Shown: positions 1 to 6,228, numbered from the stretch's first letter. The stretch: 6,323 nucleotides of DNA from a bacterium (GCA_023255095.1 JALRJJ010000106.1:1-6323); one strand, 5' to 3'. The notes: generated from the letters alone by a model not told the origin. Numbers and translations are program-made.

Positions 1-1546
1 AATTTATTGGTCCAATAGAATCAACACTTCTTCTAATTTTTTCAACTTCAAATGATAATTCTGATAAGTTGATATTTTTATCTTTAGTAAATCTTATATT
101 TTCACCATATTTCTCAATTATATTTTCTTTTATTTGAGAAATTCTTAAGGTTGATTCAGTAATTTTTATTTCGTAATTCTTTATTTCAAAAATTATTTCT
201 TCTCTATCCATTCCTTCATTAGATATTTTTTGTCTTAAAGTTTCTAATTCAACATAAGCTTTGTTTGTTTTTTCCTCCTGCTTTTCAAGCCTAGATTTAT
301 TCAAAGTAATTTCTTCTTTAATTTTATCAATCGATTTATCCATTGCAGAAAAGTCTAATTCTTTTTCATTTTTATAGTTTTTAATTTTATCTCTGTAATC
401 TTTTATACTCTTTTTCAATTCTTCATATTTTTTGTCTGATTCAATAAGTTTAAAACTTGAACTATCATGTATTTTGCCACATTTTGAACACGAAACTTGA
501 AGATTTAACCCTGAATCGCATTCATCGCAACTTGACACGATTTTTATATAATCTTTATCGAAGCTTGTTAATTGATCCATTCTTCTTTGAAGTTCATTTT
601 CTAAAATCTCAACACCTCTTGAAGATTCTTTATTTTTTTCTTGAATCTCAGATAATAGTTTTTCTGTTAAATCATCAACAAACTGTTTTAGTTCTGTAAG
701 CTTAGATTTTTCTGAAAAATATTTGTTTGATATATTATCTATTTCACTATTCTTAGCTTCCTTTTTAGTAGAAAAATTTTCAAGTTTTTTATTTAGATTT
801 TCAATTATTGATTTATTGTGATTTACAATTTCTTCTAAATCGTAAACTTTTTTAGATGCGAGCTTAATTTCCATTTCTTTGAGATTCTCATTTAAAGATT
901 GAAATCTTTTCAATCTTTTAAACTGCAATCCTAAATAATTTACCTGTTCTTGAATTTCAAGTATAATATCATCTATACGCTCAATATCTCTCTGATTTAA
1001 TTCAAACTTATTGATTGCAGATTTTCTTTGAGATTTATACTTATTAATGCCAGCAGCTTCTTCAAACATTGATCTTCGGCTATCATCATAATCAGAAAGT
1101 ATTTTTTCAATCATATTTAACTCAATTACAGAATAGGCATCAGAACTCATTCCAGTATCCACAAATAAATTAAAAATATCTTTGAGGCGACACTGATTTC
1201 TATTTAGATAATATTCACTCTCTCCAGATCTAAATAGTTTTCTTCCGATTTCAACTTCTTCAAATTCAACAGGTAGAAGGCCATGATCATTTTGTATTGT
1301 TAAAAAAACTTCGCAAAAACCAAGAGGTTTAATACTCGATGCCCCATTAAAAATAACATCTTCCATTTTAGAACTTCTAAGCTTAGTTGTTTTTTGTTCT
1401 CCCAAAACCCATCGAATCGCATCAACAATATTCGTTTTTCCGCATCCATTGGGACCCACTACGACAGTGATACCTTTTTGAAGATCTATAATTTCCTTCT
1501 TTGCAAAGGATTTAAAACCATATAATTCTATTTTAGATATGTACAT
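1..1546 (-). CDS. smc: SMC-family chromosome segregation ATPase, N-terminal part, short arms, zinc-type tip in place of hinge (partial at window edge)
   Basis: Seen: an open frame of 515 codons from ATG at 1546 to the window edge without a stop. Residues 1-171 are an SMC N-terminal head: Walker A GPNGCGKT at 31-38 followed by NIVDAIRWVLGEQ, FRSGESEYYLN at 105-115, CRLKDIFNLFVDTG at 119-132 and FEEAAGINKYK at 161-171. A Glu/Lys-rich predicted coiled coil follows (about 172-335), then a CX2C-X9-CX2C cluster (C340, C343, C353, C356), a second coiled coil (about 362-505) and IGPIN at 511-515. Known: bacterial SMC dimerises through a hinge at the far end of long arms and, with ScpA/ScpB, loads on DNA and organises chromosomes; LGPVN-type motifs lie in the returning arm close to the C-terminal head. 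Inferred: the hinge is absent and the full protein may be only about 700-800 residues against about 1,180 normally. The start lies 3 bases after the HIT stop and has no clear ribosome site. The signature motif and Walker B are outside the window. SMC assignment is very sure; hinge loss is fairly sure. Confidence 0.93.
   Translation of the reverse strand, partial: MYISKIELYGFKSFAKKEIIDLQKGITVVVGPNGCGKTNIVDAIRWVLGEQKTTKLRSSKMEDVIFNGASSIKPLGFCEVFLTIQNDHGLLPVEFEEVEIGRKLFRSGESEYYLNRNQCRLKDIFNLFVDTGMSSDAYSVIELNMIEKILSDYDDSRRSMFEEAAGINKYKSQRKSAINKFELNQRDIERIDDIILEIQEQVNYLGLQFKRLKRFQSLNENLKEMEIKLASKKVYDLEEIVNHNKSIIENLNKKLENFSTKKEAKNSEIDNISNKYFSEKSKLTELKQFVDDLTEKLLSEIQEKNKESSRGVEILENELQRRMDQLTSFDKDYIKIVSSCDECDSGLNLQVSCSKCGKIHDSSSFKLIESDKKYEELKKSIKDYRDKIKNYKNEKELDFSAMDKSIDKIKEEITLNKSRLEKQEEKTNKAYVELETLRQKISNEGMDREEIIFEIKNYEIKITESTLRISQIKENIIEKYGENIRFTKDKNINLSELSFEVEKIRRSVDSIGPIN
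479..529 (-). other. Putative zinc-binding tip (CX2C-X9-CX2C) of the SMC coiled-coil hairpin
   Basis: Within the SMC frame, residues 340-356 read CDECDSGLNLQVSCSKC. Two CXXC knuckles nine residues apart, each followed by a small or polar residue, look like a zinc ribbon or zinc finger. The cluster sits almost midway between the two coiled-coil arms, where SMC proteins carry the hinge and Rad50/SbcC proteins carry a single-CXXC zinc hook. Other cysteines in the visible part (C35, C78, C119) are isolated, so the clustering is not chance. Zinc binding is inferred from cysteine spacing only. Whether four cysteines bind one zinc within a chain, or are shared between two chains, cannot be read from sequence. 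Confidence 0.75.
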
Positions 1547-1549
1547 ATT

Positions 1550-1900
1550 TTACCCAGGAGGCCATCCAAGTTTTCTGCCACTAATTAGATGAAGGTGAAT
1601 ATGATAAACAGTTTGGCCGCCATATTCATTGCAATTAAATATTGTTCTATATCCTTTTTGATCAAAGTTAAATTCCTTTGCAATATTTCTTGCAACCTCA
1701 AAAATTCTGTTTAAAAGCTCCTTGTGCGAATTGTTTAAATCATTTAATGTAGATATTTTCTCCTTAGGGATAATTAAGAAGTGATAAGGTGCGACAGGGT
1801 TAATATCTTCGATTGAAATTACTAAATCATCTTCATAAACAATTTTTGCATCAATTTCTCGATCTACTATCATTTCAAAAATAGATTTAGTGTTTTTCAT
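1550..1900 (-). CDS. HIT-family (HinT-like) nucleotide hydrolase
   Basis: A 116-residue histidine triad protein. Known: this branch hydrolyses purine nucleoside phosphoramidates and aminoacyl-adenylates in the cytoplasm, using the middle histidine of the triad as nucleophile. Seen: an N-terminal SIFEMIVDREIDAKIVYEDD stretch typical of bacterial HinT, PYHFLIIPKEKI at 38-49, the triad H100-I-H102-L-H104-L-I, and a C-terminal GWPPG ending common in this family. All three histidines are intact and the length is normal. I chose ATG 1900 because homologues usually begin only a few residues before the (T/S)IFE motif; an in-frame ATG at 1915 would add MKFLK and cannot be excluded. The start overlaps the end of rsmE by 14 bases, suggesting translational coupling; no Shine-Dalgarno is visible. 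The stop is 3 bases before the smc start. Confidence 0.93.
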   Translation of the reverse strand: MKNTKSIFEMIVDREIDAKIVYEDDLVISIEDINPVAPYHFLIIPKEKISTLNDLNNSHKELLNRIFEVARNIAKEFNFDQKGYRTIFNCNEYGGQTVYHIHLHLISGRKLGWPPG

Positions 1901-2615
1901 TTTCAAAAATTTCATTCAGTATTGCAATCATTGAAATAATTGCTGTTTCAGTCCTTAAAATAGTTTTTCCCAAGCAAATGTCTTGAAAGTTATTTTCATT
2001 AAGAAAAGTAATTTCATCTGGAGAAAAGTCTCCTTCGGGACCAATCAATATAGATATTTTTTTAAACTTTTTATACTCATTTAAAATAGTATTCATTTTG
2101 GAAAAAAGGGAAAAATCTGAATCTATCTTCGCAACCAAATTTACTGATTCAATTGAATGCCATTCTTGTAAGTTTCTTATTTTGTTTAGTTTTGGGAAAA
2201 TACTTCTAACGCTCTGTTTGCTAGCTGATAGAATAATAGAATTCATTTTACTTTCAGATAAGTTGAATGGTTGAGAACGACTAAATTTTATTGGAGTAAT
2301 CTCTTTAACTCCAAGTTCAACAGCTTTTTCTAAAGCAAATTTAAATCTATTTTTATTGATTAATGGTAGACCTAAATGAAGATAGTATGAAGTCTCGTTC
2401 AAGTTATCAAAACTTTTAATAATTTTACCTTGAACTATTTTATTATCAATTTTCTCAATTTGAGCTTGATAAACTGTTCCCTGACCATCAGATAAAAATA
2501 TCTTTTCACCAACATGAAGCCTTAAGACGCTTATAATGTGTTTAGACTCTTGAGCATCTAATTGAAATGTTTTTTTTTCAATAAGTTTTTTTGATAAAAA
2601 GAAACAATTACTCAC
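1887..2615 (-). CDS. rsmE: 16S rRNA (uracil-1498-N3)-methyltransferase RsmE
   Basis: A 242-residue SPOUT-fold methyltransferase. Known: RsmE uses S-adenosylmethionine to methylate N3 of U1498 in 16S rRNA of the small subunit and acts as a homodimer. Seen: an N-terminal PUA-like RNA-binding region (about 1-70) with the ESKHIISVLRLHVGEKI pattern and a SDGQG turn; KFALEKAVELGVKEITPI at 92-109; ASKQSVRSIFP at 131-141; and the trefoil-knot SAM-binding motifs IGPEGDFS at 191-198 and LGKTILRTETA at 215-225. Length is normal for the family. The start codon is GTG at 2615, overlapping the stop of the upstream membrane-protein gene by 8 bases. No in-frame ATG lies near the alignment start, so GTG is well supported. 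The 3' end overlaps the HIT gene. Confidence 0.95.
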   Translation of the reverse strand: MSNCFFLSKKLIEKKTFQLDAQESKHIISVLRLHVGEKIFLSDGQGTVYQAQIEKIDNKIVQGKIIKSFDNLNETSYYLHLGLPLINKNRFKFALEKAVELGVKEITPIKFSRSQPFNLSESKMNSIILSASKQSVRSIFPKLNKIRNLQEWHSIESVNLVAKIDSDFSLFSKMNTILNEYKKFKKISILIGPEGDFSPDEITFLNENNFQDICLGKTILRTETAIISMIAILNEIFENEKH

Positions 2616-3210
2616 TTTTTATTCTATATTTTAAATATAAAAAAATTCCACCGTAGTCGTCTTTATTATGAATTGGTTCTTTAGTTTTAAAATAATCATA
2701 TCCAATTCCTAAGGAGATTGAATTGCCTTGACCAATTGAATTAAAATCGACTCCAAATCCCGTTGAAAGACTTGGTACTACCTGAGTCTCAGCCTCAAAC
2801 CATTTTTTACGGAAACTTCTTTCGTTTTCATTGCCGTCTACAGCGATTAAAGCTCCAGCTGAGATAAAAAAATACGGCTTGAAGTTATTAGCGATTTTGT
2901 CTTGAAATAATAGATAATTTATTCGACCATACACTGGAATCATTAAGATGCTTTTTTCTCCTATCACACCAAATTGATTGTAAAACTCATTATAAATTGT
3001 ATATTCATCTCTTCTAATATCATAAACTCGTAAATCTAACCCTATTTGTAAAACTTCATTTTTTTGTTTAGTATTTTCAAAACCAAATCCATACCCGTTA
3101 TTTGCAAAGATAAAATTGAGATCACTGCTCTTTTTACCAATTTGACCAAAAGCAAAGTTAAACAGGAATAGAAATAAACTAATCTTTATTAATTTCTTCA
3201 AAGTCAACAT
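2608..3210 (-). CDS. Secreted, probable outer-membrane beta-barrel protein of unrecognised family
   Basis: A 200-residue protein whose family I do not recognise. Seen: a clear signal peptide, with Lys at 5, 6 and 9, a Leu/Phe-rich core at 10-19 and an AFG site so that the mature chain would begin at Q23. There is no lipobox cysteine. The mature part has alternating hydrophobic/polar stretches with aromatic ends (YGFGFEN, LQIGLDLRVYDI, YFFISAGALIAVDG, SLSTGFGVDF, SISLGIGYDYF) and a last strand IFLYLKYRI near the C-terminus. This is the pattern of a small barrel of about eight to ten strands. Inferred: outer-membrane location and barrel fold; no catalytic motif or partner is apparent. I chose ATG 3210; an in-frame TTG at 3216 would add only two residues. 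The start lies 32 bases inside the preceding small ORF in another frame, and the stop overlaps rsmE by 8 bases. Confidence 0.8.
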   Translation of the reverse strand: MLTLKKLIKISLFLFLFNFAFGQIGKKSSDLNFIFANNGYGFGFENTKQKNEVLQIGLDLRVYDIRRDEYTIYNEFYNQFGVIGEKSILMIPVYGRINYLLFQDKIANNFKPYFFISAGALIAVDGNENERSFRKKWFEAETQVVPSLSTGFGVDFNSIGQGNSISLGIGYDYFKTKEPIHNKDDYGGIFLYLKYRIKSE

Positions 3211-3328
3211 CTTCAATTTCTTTATAGTTTATCTTATTAGATTTTATTGGTGAATCTACTATGTTAGTTTTAGAAATTTTTCTGTAAACAAAAAATAGAA
3301 TTAGAAAAATAATTAAAAGTTTTAGCAT
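3179..3328 (-). CDS. Small single-pass membrane protein, 49 residues, unknown function
   Basis: A short ORF filling the otherwise empty stretch between the kinase and barrel-protein genes. ATG at 3328 directly follows the kinase TAA with no gap, and the TAG lies 32 bases inside the barrel-protein gene. Seen: an N-terminal hydrophobic segment LKLLIIFLILFFV at residues 2-14, a basic patch YRKISK at 15-20, then a polar tail ending in the acidic run EIEDVDFEEINKD. The positive-inside rule predicts a single helix with the tail in the cytoplasm. Microproteins of this general layout (membrane helix, basic linker, acidic (V/D)(D/Y)(F/Y)EE(I/V) tail) occur in FCB genomes; I recall a resemblance to DUF4834-like proteins but cannot confirm it. 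Weak Shine-Dalgarno-like GGA upstream. Exact abutment with the kinase and protein-like composition favour a real gene. Confidence 0.6.
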   Translation of the reverse strand: MLKLLIIFLILFFVYRKISKTNIVDSPIKSNKINYKEIEDVDFEEINKD

Positions 3329-3976
3329 TTAGTTTCCAGGGTTAAAATATTTGACTCCATTAACAGGTTCTTGAATTAATTGTAAAATATTTTCATAATC
3401 ATCTTCGTTATTAACAAAATCAATGTTTGTTGTATTAATAATTAGGAGAGATCTTTCTTCGTCGAAGTTTAAAAAGAACTCTTGATACTTCTCATTAACT
3501 TGATTTATATAATCTGAAGTAATCCCTTTCTCAATTTTTCTGCCTCTTTTTCTAATATTTTGCATTAGTCTAGAAGTTTCAGCTTGCAAGTAAACTACTA
3601 AATCTGGTTTTAAAATATCTTTTTCAAGTATATCAGCAACTTTAGAGTATAAATCAAATTCATCTTGAGAATTCAAAATAAACTCAGCAAATAGTCTATC
3701 TTTCTCAAACATATAGTCACTTACAACTCCTTTCTGAAACGCATTTAATTGCTTTATATCTTTTTGTTGTTGTCTATACCGTTGAAGAAGAAACCACATT
3801 TGAGTTTGAAGAGCATTATTTTCAATATCATCATAAAAATCAGCAAGAAAAGGATTTTCATTAAAATCTTCAAATACTTTTCTGGCATTTAAGCTAACTG
3901 CAAGTTTAGTAGCTAAACTTGTCTTTCCTACACCAATCGGCCCTTCAATTGCAATATATGATTGAAATTCATTCAT
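3329..3976 (-). CDS. Deoxynucleoside kinase (deoxyadenosine/deoxyguanosine kinase type)
   Basis: A 215-residue P-loop kinase of the deoxynucleoside kinase family. Known: it transfers the ATP gamma-phosphate to the 5' hydroxyl of deoxynucleosides, salvaging them into the dNTP pool in the cytoplasm. Seen: P-loop GPIGVGKT at 12-19; a substrate-pocket region with E36 and the TQMWFLLQRYRQ helix at 58-69; SDYMFEKDRLFA at 86-97, which takes the place of the DRS/ERS active-site motif; PDLVVYLQA at 124-132; and the arginine-rich lid RKRGRKIE at 142-149. Length is normal. Substrate preference cannot be read with certainty; the DYMFEKDRLFA form is usual in bacterial dAK/dGK enzymes, so purine deoxynucleosides are most likely. 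ATG 3976 abuts the folK stop with no gap. A folK-dnk pairing is familiar in Bacteroidetes and relatives. Confidence 0.92.
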   Translation of the reverse strand: MNEFQSYIAIEGPIGVGKTSLATKLAVSLNARKVFEDFNENPFLADFYDDIENNALQTQMWFLLQRYRQQQKDIKQLNAFQKGVVSDYMFEKDRLFAEFILNSQDEFDLYSKVADILEKDILKPDLVVYLQAETSRLMQNIRKRGRKIEKGITSDYINQVNEKYQEFFLNFDEERSLLIINTTNIDFVNNEDDYENILQLIQEPVNGVKYFNPGN

Positions 3977-4489
3977 CTAAGCTATTTTACCTATATTATA
4001 TTTAACAACACTACTATTATCTGGACAATTTAACAATAATTCTGTCACAGTATATTTTGTTTTTGGAAAGATTAACTCTGGAGCTAATTCTTTTAAAGGT
4101 ACTAAAACAAACTTTCTAAAAAGAGCTTGAGGATGAGGTATTGATAATTGAGAAGTTTCAATAAAAAAATCTCCAAAAATAACAATGTCAATATCAATGG
4201 TTCTGGGTAAATTTTTGACATCTTTTCTTTTTCTTCCCAAAATCTTTTCAATCTCTGAGATTTTATCCAAAAGCTTAAAAGGAGTTAAGGTAGTTTCGCA
4301 TTCAATCATTATATTCAGAAAATTAGACTGGTTTTTGTTATAAAGCGGTTCAGTTTCATAAAAAGAAGAAGTTCGAATGTTCAAAATTTCTTTATCCGAA
4401 CTTAATATAACAATTGAAGAAGCAATATTAGATTCTTTATCTCCAAGATTAGAACCAACTGAAAGATAGACTTTTTCTAAATTCGCCAT
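3977..4489 (-). CDS. folK: 2-amino-4-hydroxy-6-hydroxymethyldihydropteridine pyrophosphokinase
   Basis: A 170-residue HPPK. Known: it transfers pyrophosphate from ATP to 6-hydroxymethyl-7,8-dihydropterin, the step before dihydropteroate synthase in folate synthesis. Seen: the opening YLSVGSNLGDK at 8-18, SSFYETEP at 41-48 with the family's YET(E/A)P pattern, FLN at 57-59 for pterin binding, PRTIDIDI at 95-102 with the two Mg-binding aspartates D99 and D101, and PHPQALFRKFVLVPL at 118-132. All key residues are present and the length is typical of single-domain FolK. It is the first gene after the groEL terminator, so it should head the downstream transcription unit. No Shine-Dalgarno sequence is visible before ATG 4489. 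No other folate gene is in the window. Confidence 0.96.
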   Translation of the reverse strand: MANLEKVYLSVGSNLGDKESNIASSIVILSSDKEILNIRTSSFYETEPLYNKNQSNFLNIMIECETTLTPFKLLDKISEIEKILGRKRKDVKNLPRTIDIDIVIFGDFFIETSQLSIPHPQALFRKFVLVPLKELAPELIFPKTKYTVTELLLNCPDNSSVVKYNIGKIA

Positions 4490-4514
4490 TAACTAATTTT
4501 ATATATAATAATCA

Positions 4515-4549
4515 AAATAAAAAACCCTCAAATAGAGGGTTTTTTATTT
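4515..4549 (-). terminator. Rho-independent terminator of the groES-groEL operon
   Basis: An inverted repeat between groEL and folK. CCCTC at 4525-4529 pairs with GAGGG at 4535-4539 around a five-base AAATA loop, and the stem extends outwards through A6/T6 and four more A-T pairs, about 15 bp in all. Read on the minus strand, the GC stem is followed by six T's, a classic intrinsic terminator 28 bases after the groEL stop. The A/T flanks are symmetric, so it could also act on plus-strand transcripts, but no plus-strand gene is present to need it. Confidence 0.93.
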
Positions 4550-4576
4550 AATAAACATCTCGCAAAAGGAGCTAAT

Positions 4577-6217
4577 TTACATCATGCCGCCCATGCCGCC
4601 CATGCCCATATCTGGAGCTCCTGGCATTGGGGAATTATTTTCTTCTGGTTTTTCAGTTATTGCAGCTTCGGTAGTAAGCAACAAACCTGAAATAGAAGCA
4701 GCGTTTTCAACAGCCACGCGAGCTACCTTAGCAGGATCAATAATACCAGCCTTGAACATATTAACATATTCGTTATTTCTAGCATCATATCCGAAATCAT
4801 TTTTACCTTCAAGTACTTTTTGGACTATAATCGAAGGTTCAACGCCTGCATTTGAACAAATTTGACGAATTGGTCCTTCTAAAGCTTTCTTCATGATATC
4901 AATACCAACTTGTTCCTCACTATTCTCAGATTTTAGATTTTTGAGATCAACACTTGCTCTGAGTAATGCTACTCCTCCACCAGGAACAATTCCTTCTTCA
5001 ACAGCAGCTCTAGTAGCATGAAGCGCATCATCAACTCTAGCTTTCTTTTCTTTCATTTCAACTTCTGTTGCTGCACCAACATTTAAAACAGCTACTCCAC
5101 CAGATAACTTTGCTAATCTCTCTTGAAGTTTTTCTTTATCATAGTCAGATGAAGTTTTTTCAATCTGAACCTTGATTTCATTAACTCTCGCAGTGATTGA
5201 TTCTTTTTTTCCAATACCATCAACAATAGTTGTGTTATCTTTATCACTCACTACTTTTTTACATGAGCCAAGATATTCTAAAGTAGCGTTCTCTAGTTTG
5301 TAACCTTGTTCTTCAGATATAACAGTCGCACCAGTTAAGATTGCTATGTCTTCTAACATTGCTTTTCTTCTATCTCCAAAGCCTGGAGCTTTGACAGCTA
5401 ACACTTTAAATGTTCCTCTAAGCTTATTTACAACTAGAGTAGCCAACGCTTCACCTTCAATATCTTCAGCAATTATTAAGATTGGTCTACCTGATTGTAC
5501 TACCTTTTCTAAAATGGGTAATAAATCTTTCATATTACTTATTTTTTTATCATGAACTAAAATAAATGGATCATCTAATTCTGCTTCCATTGAATCTGAA
5601 TTAGTTACAAAGTATGGAGATAAATACCCTCTATCAAATTGCATTCCTTCGACAAATTCTAAATATGTTTCTGCAGTTTTTGATTCTTCAACAGTAATTA
5701 CTCCATCTTTACCTACTTTATCCATTGCTTCAGCTATTTTAGATCCAATTTCTTTATCATCATTAGCAGAAATAGTAGCTACTTGGGCAATTTGATTGGA
5801 GTCTGGAATCTCTTTAGATAACTTAGCAATTGACTTGACAATGCTATCTTTTGCAAGATCAATACCTTTTTTGATAGCCATTGGGTTAGCTCCTGCTGTG
5901 ACATTCTTTAAACCTTCTGCAATTATTGATTGAGCAAGAACAGTAGCAGTAGTGGTACCATCACCAGCAACGTCAGAAGTTTTTGATGCAACTTCCTTAA
6001 CCATTTGTGCTCCAACATTTTCTAAAGCATTTTCTAGTTCAATTTCTTTAGCAACTGATACTCCATCTTTTGTCACTAGTGGTGATCCAAATTTTCTTTC
6101 AATGACCACATTTCTTCCCTTGGGTCCAAGAGTTACTTTAACGGCATTAGCTAATTGGTCTACTCCCTTTTTTAATGAATTTCTTGCTTCAGTATTATAT
6201 GCTATTTCTTTAGACAT
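4577..6217 (-). CDS. groEL: Chaperonin GroEL (Hsp60)
   Basis: A complete 546-residue group I chaperonin (E. coli 548). Known: two heptameric rings enclose unfolded proteins under a GroES lid and drive folding by ATP hydrolysis in the cytoplasm. Seen: equatorial ATP-site elements LGPKGRNVVIE at 30-40, TKDGVSVAKEIE at 49-60 and GDGTTT at 85-90; an apical domain with YLSPYFVTN and GFGDRRKAMLEDIAILTG; the catalytic-aspartate region ARVDDALHATRAAVEEG near residue 395 followed by PGGG; and a C-terminal GMGGMGGMM tail. Nothing is missing, and there is no sign of the divergence seen in specialised second copies. The ATG is preceded by AGGAG at ideal spacing, and groES ends 18 bases upstream, so the two are co-transcribed. 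The promoter and any heat-shock operator would be upstream of groES, outside the window. Confidence 0.99.
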   Translation of the reverse strand: MSKEIAYNTEARNSLKKGVDQLANAVKVTLGPKGRNVVIERKFGSPLVTKDGVSVAKEIELENALENVGAQMVKEVASKTSDVAGDGTTTATVLAQSIIAEGLKNVTAGANPMAIKKGIDLAKDSIVKSIAKLSKEIPDSNQIAQVATISANDDKEIGSKIAEAMDKVGKDGVITVEESKTAETYLEFVEGMQFDRGYLSPYFVTNSDSMEAELDDPFILVHDKKISNMKDLLPILEKVVQSGRPILIIAEDIEGEALATLVVNKLRGTFKVLAVKAPGFGDRRKAMLEDIAILTGATVISEEQGYKLENATLEYLGSCKKVVSDKDNTTIVDGIGKKESITARVNEIKVQIEKTSSDYDKEKLQERLAKLSGGVAVLNVGAATEVEMKEKKARVDDALHATRAAVEEGIVPGGGVALLRASVDLKNLKSENSEEQVGIDIMKKALEGPIRQICSNAGVEPSIIVQKVLEGKNDFGYDARNNEYVNMFKAGIIDPAKVARVAVENAASISGLLLTTEAAITEKPEENNSPMPGAPDMGMGGMGGMM

Positions 6218-6223
6218 TATTTG

Positions 6224-6228
6224 CTCCT
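6224..6228 (-). promoter_or_regulatory. Shine-Dalgarno site of groEL
   Basis: On the minus strand AGGAG lies six bases before the groEL ATG, near-ideal spacing. It is the only strong Shine-Dalgarno match before any start in the window. It confirms the groEL start and fits high expression. Confidence 0.85.

Noticed and set aside
457..699. Plus-strand open frame of 80 codons, Leu/Phe-rich
   Set aside because: It lies antisense to the SMC coiled coil and tip. The minus-strand frame is clearly coding; the hydrophobic translation is what the complement of Glu/Lys codons produces.
1..1546. Assigning the left-edge gene as Rad50/SbcC because of its CXXC tip
   Set aside because: The head carries SMC-specific stretches (NIVDAIRWVLGEQ, SGESEYYLN, FEEAAGINKYK) and the IGPIN motif. 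SbcC/Rad50 heads lack these and have a single CXXC.
4490..4514. Possible promoter for folK in the AT-rich stretch after the terminator
   Set aside because: TATA-like bases are present, but the whole stretch is A/T and no -35 or Bacteroidetes-type -33 element at proper spacing could be singled out.
4584..4612. Short tandem repeat of GCC-CAT units
   Set aside because: It encodes the normal Gly-Gly-Met tail of GroEL and is not an independent repeat.
4584..4865. Plus-strand open frame starting MPPMPPMP, with an AAGGAG sequence 12 bases before it
   Set aside because: It is the complement of the groEL GGM tail and C-terminus. The repeat and the apparent ribosome site are by-products of the groEL 3' end.
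5346..5555. Plus-strand open frame of 69 codons
   Set aside because: Antisense shadow inside the groEL apical domain, with no recognisable protein features.
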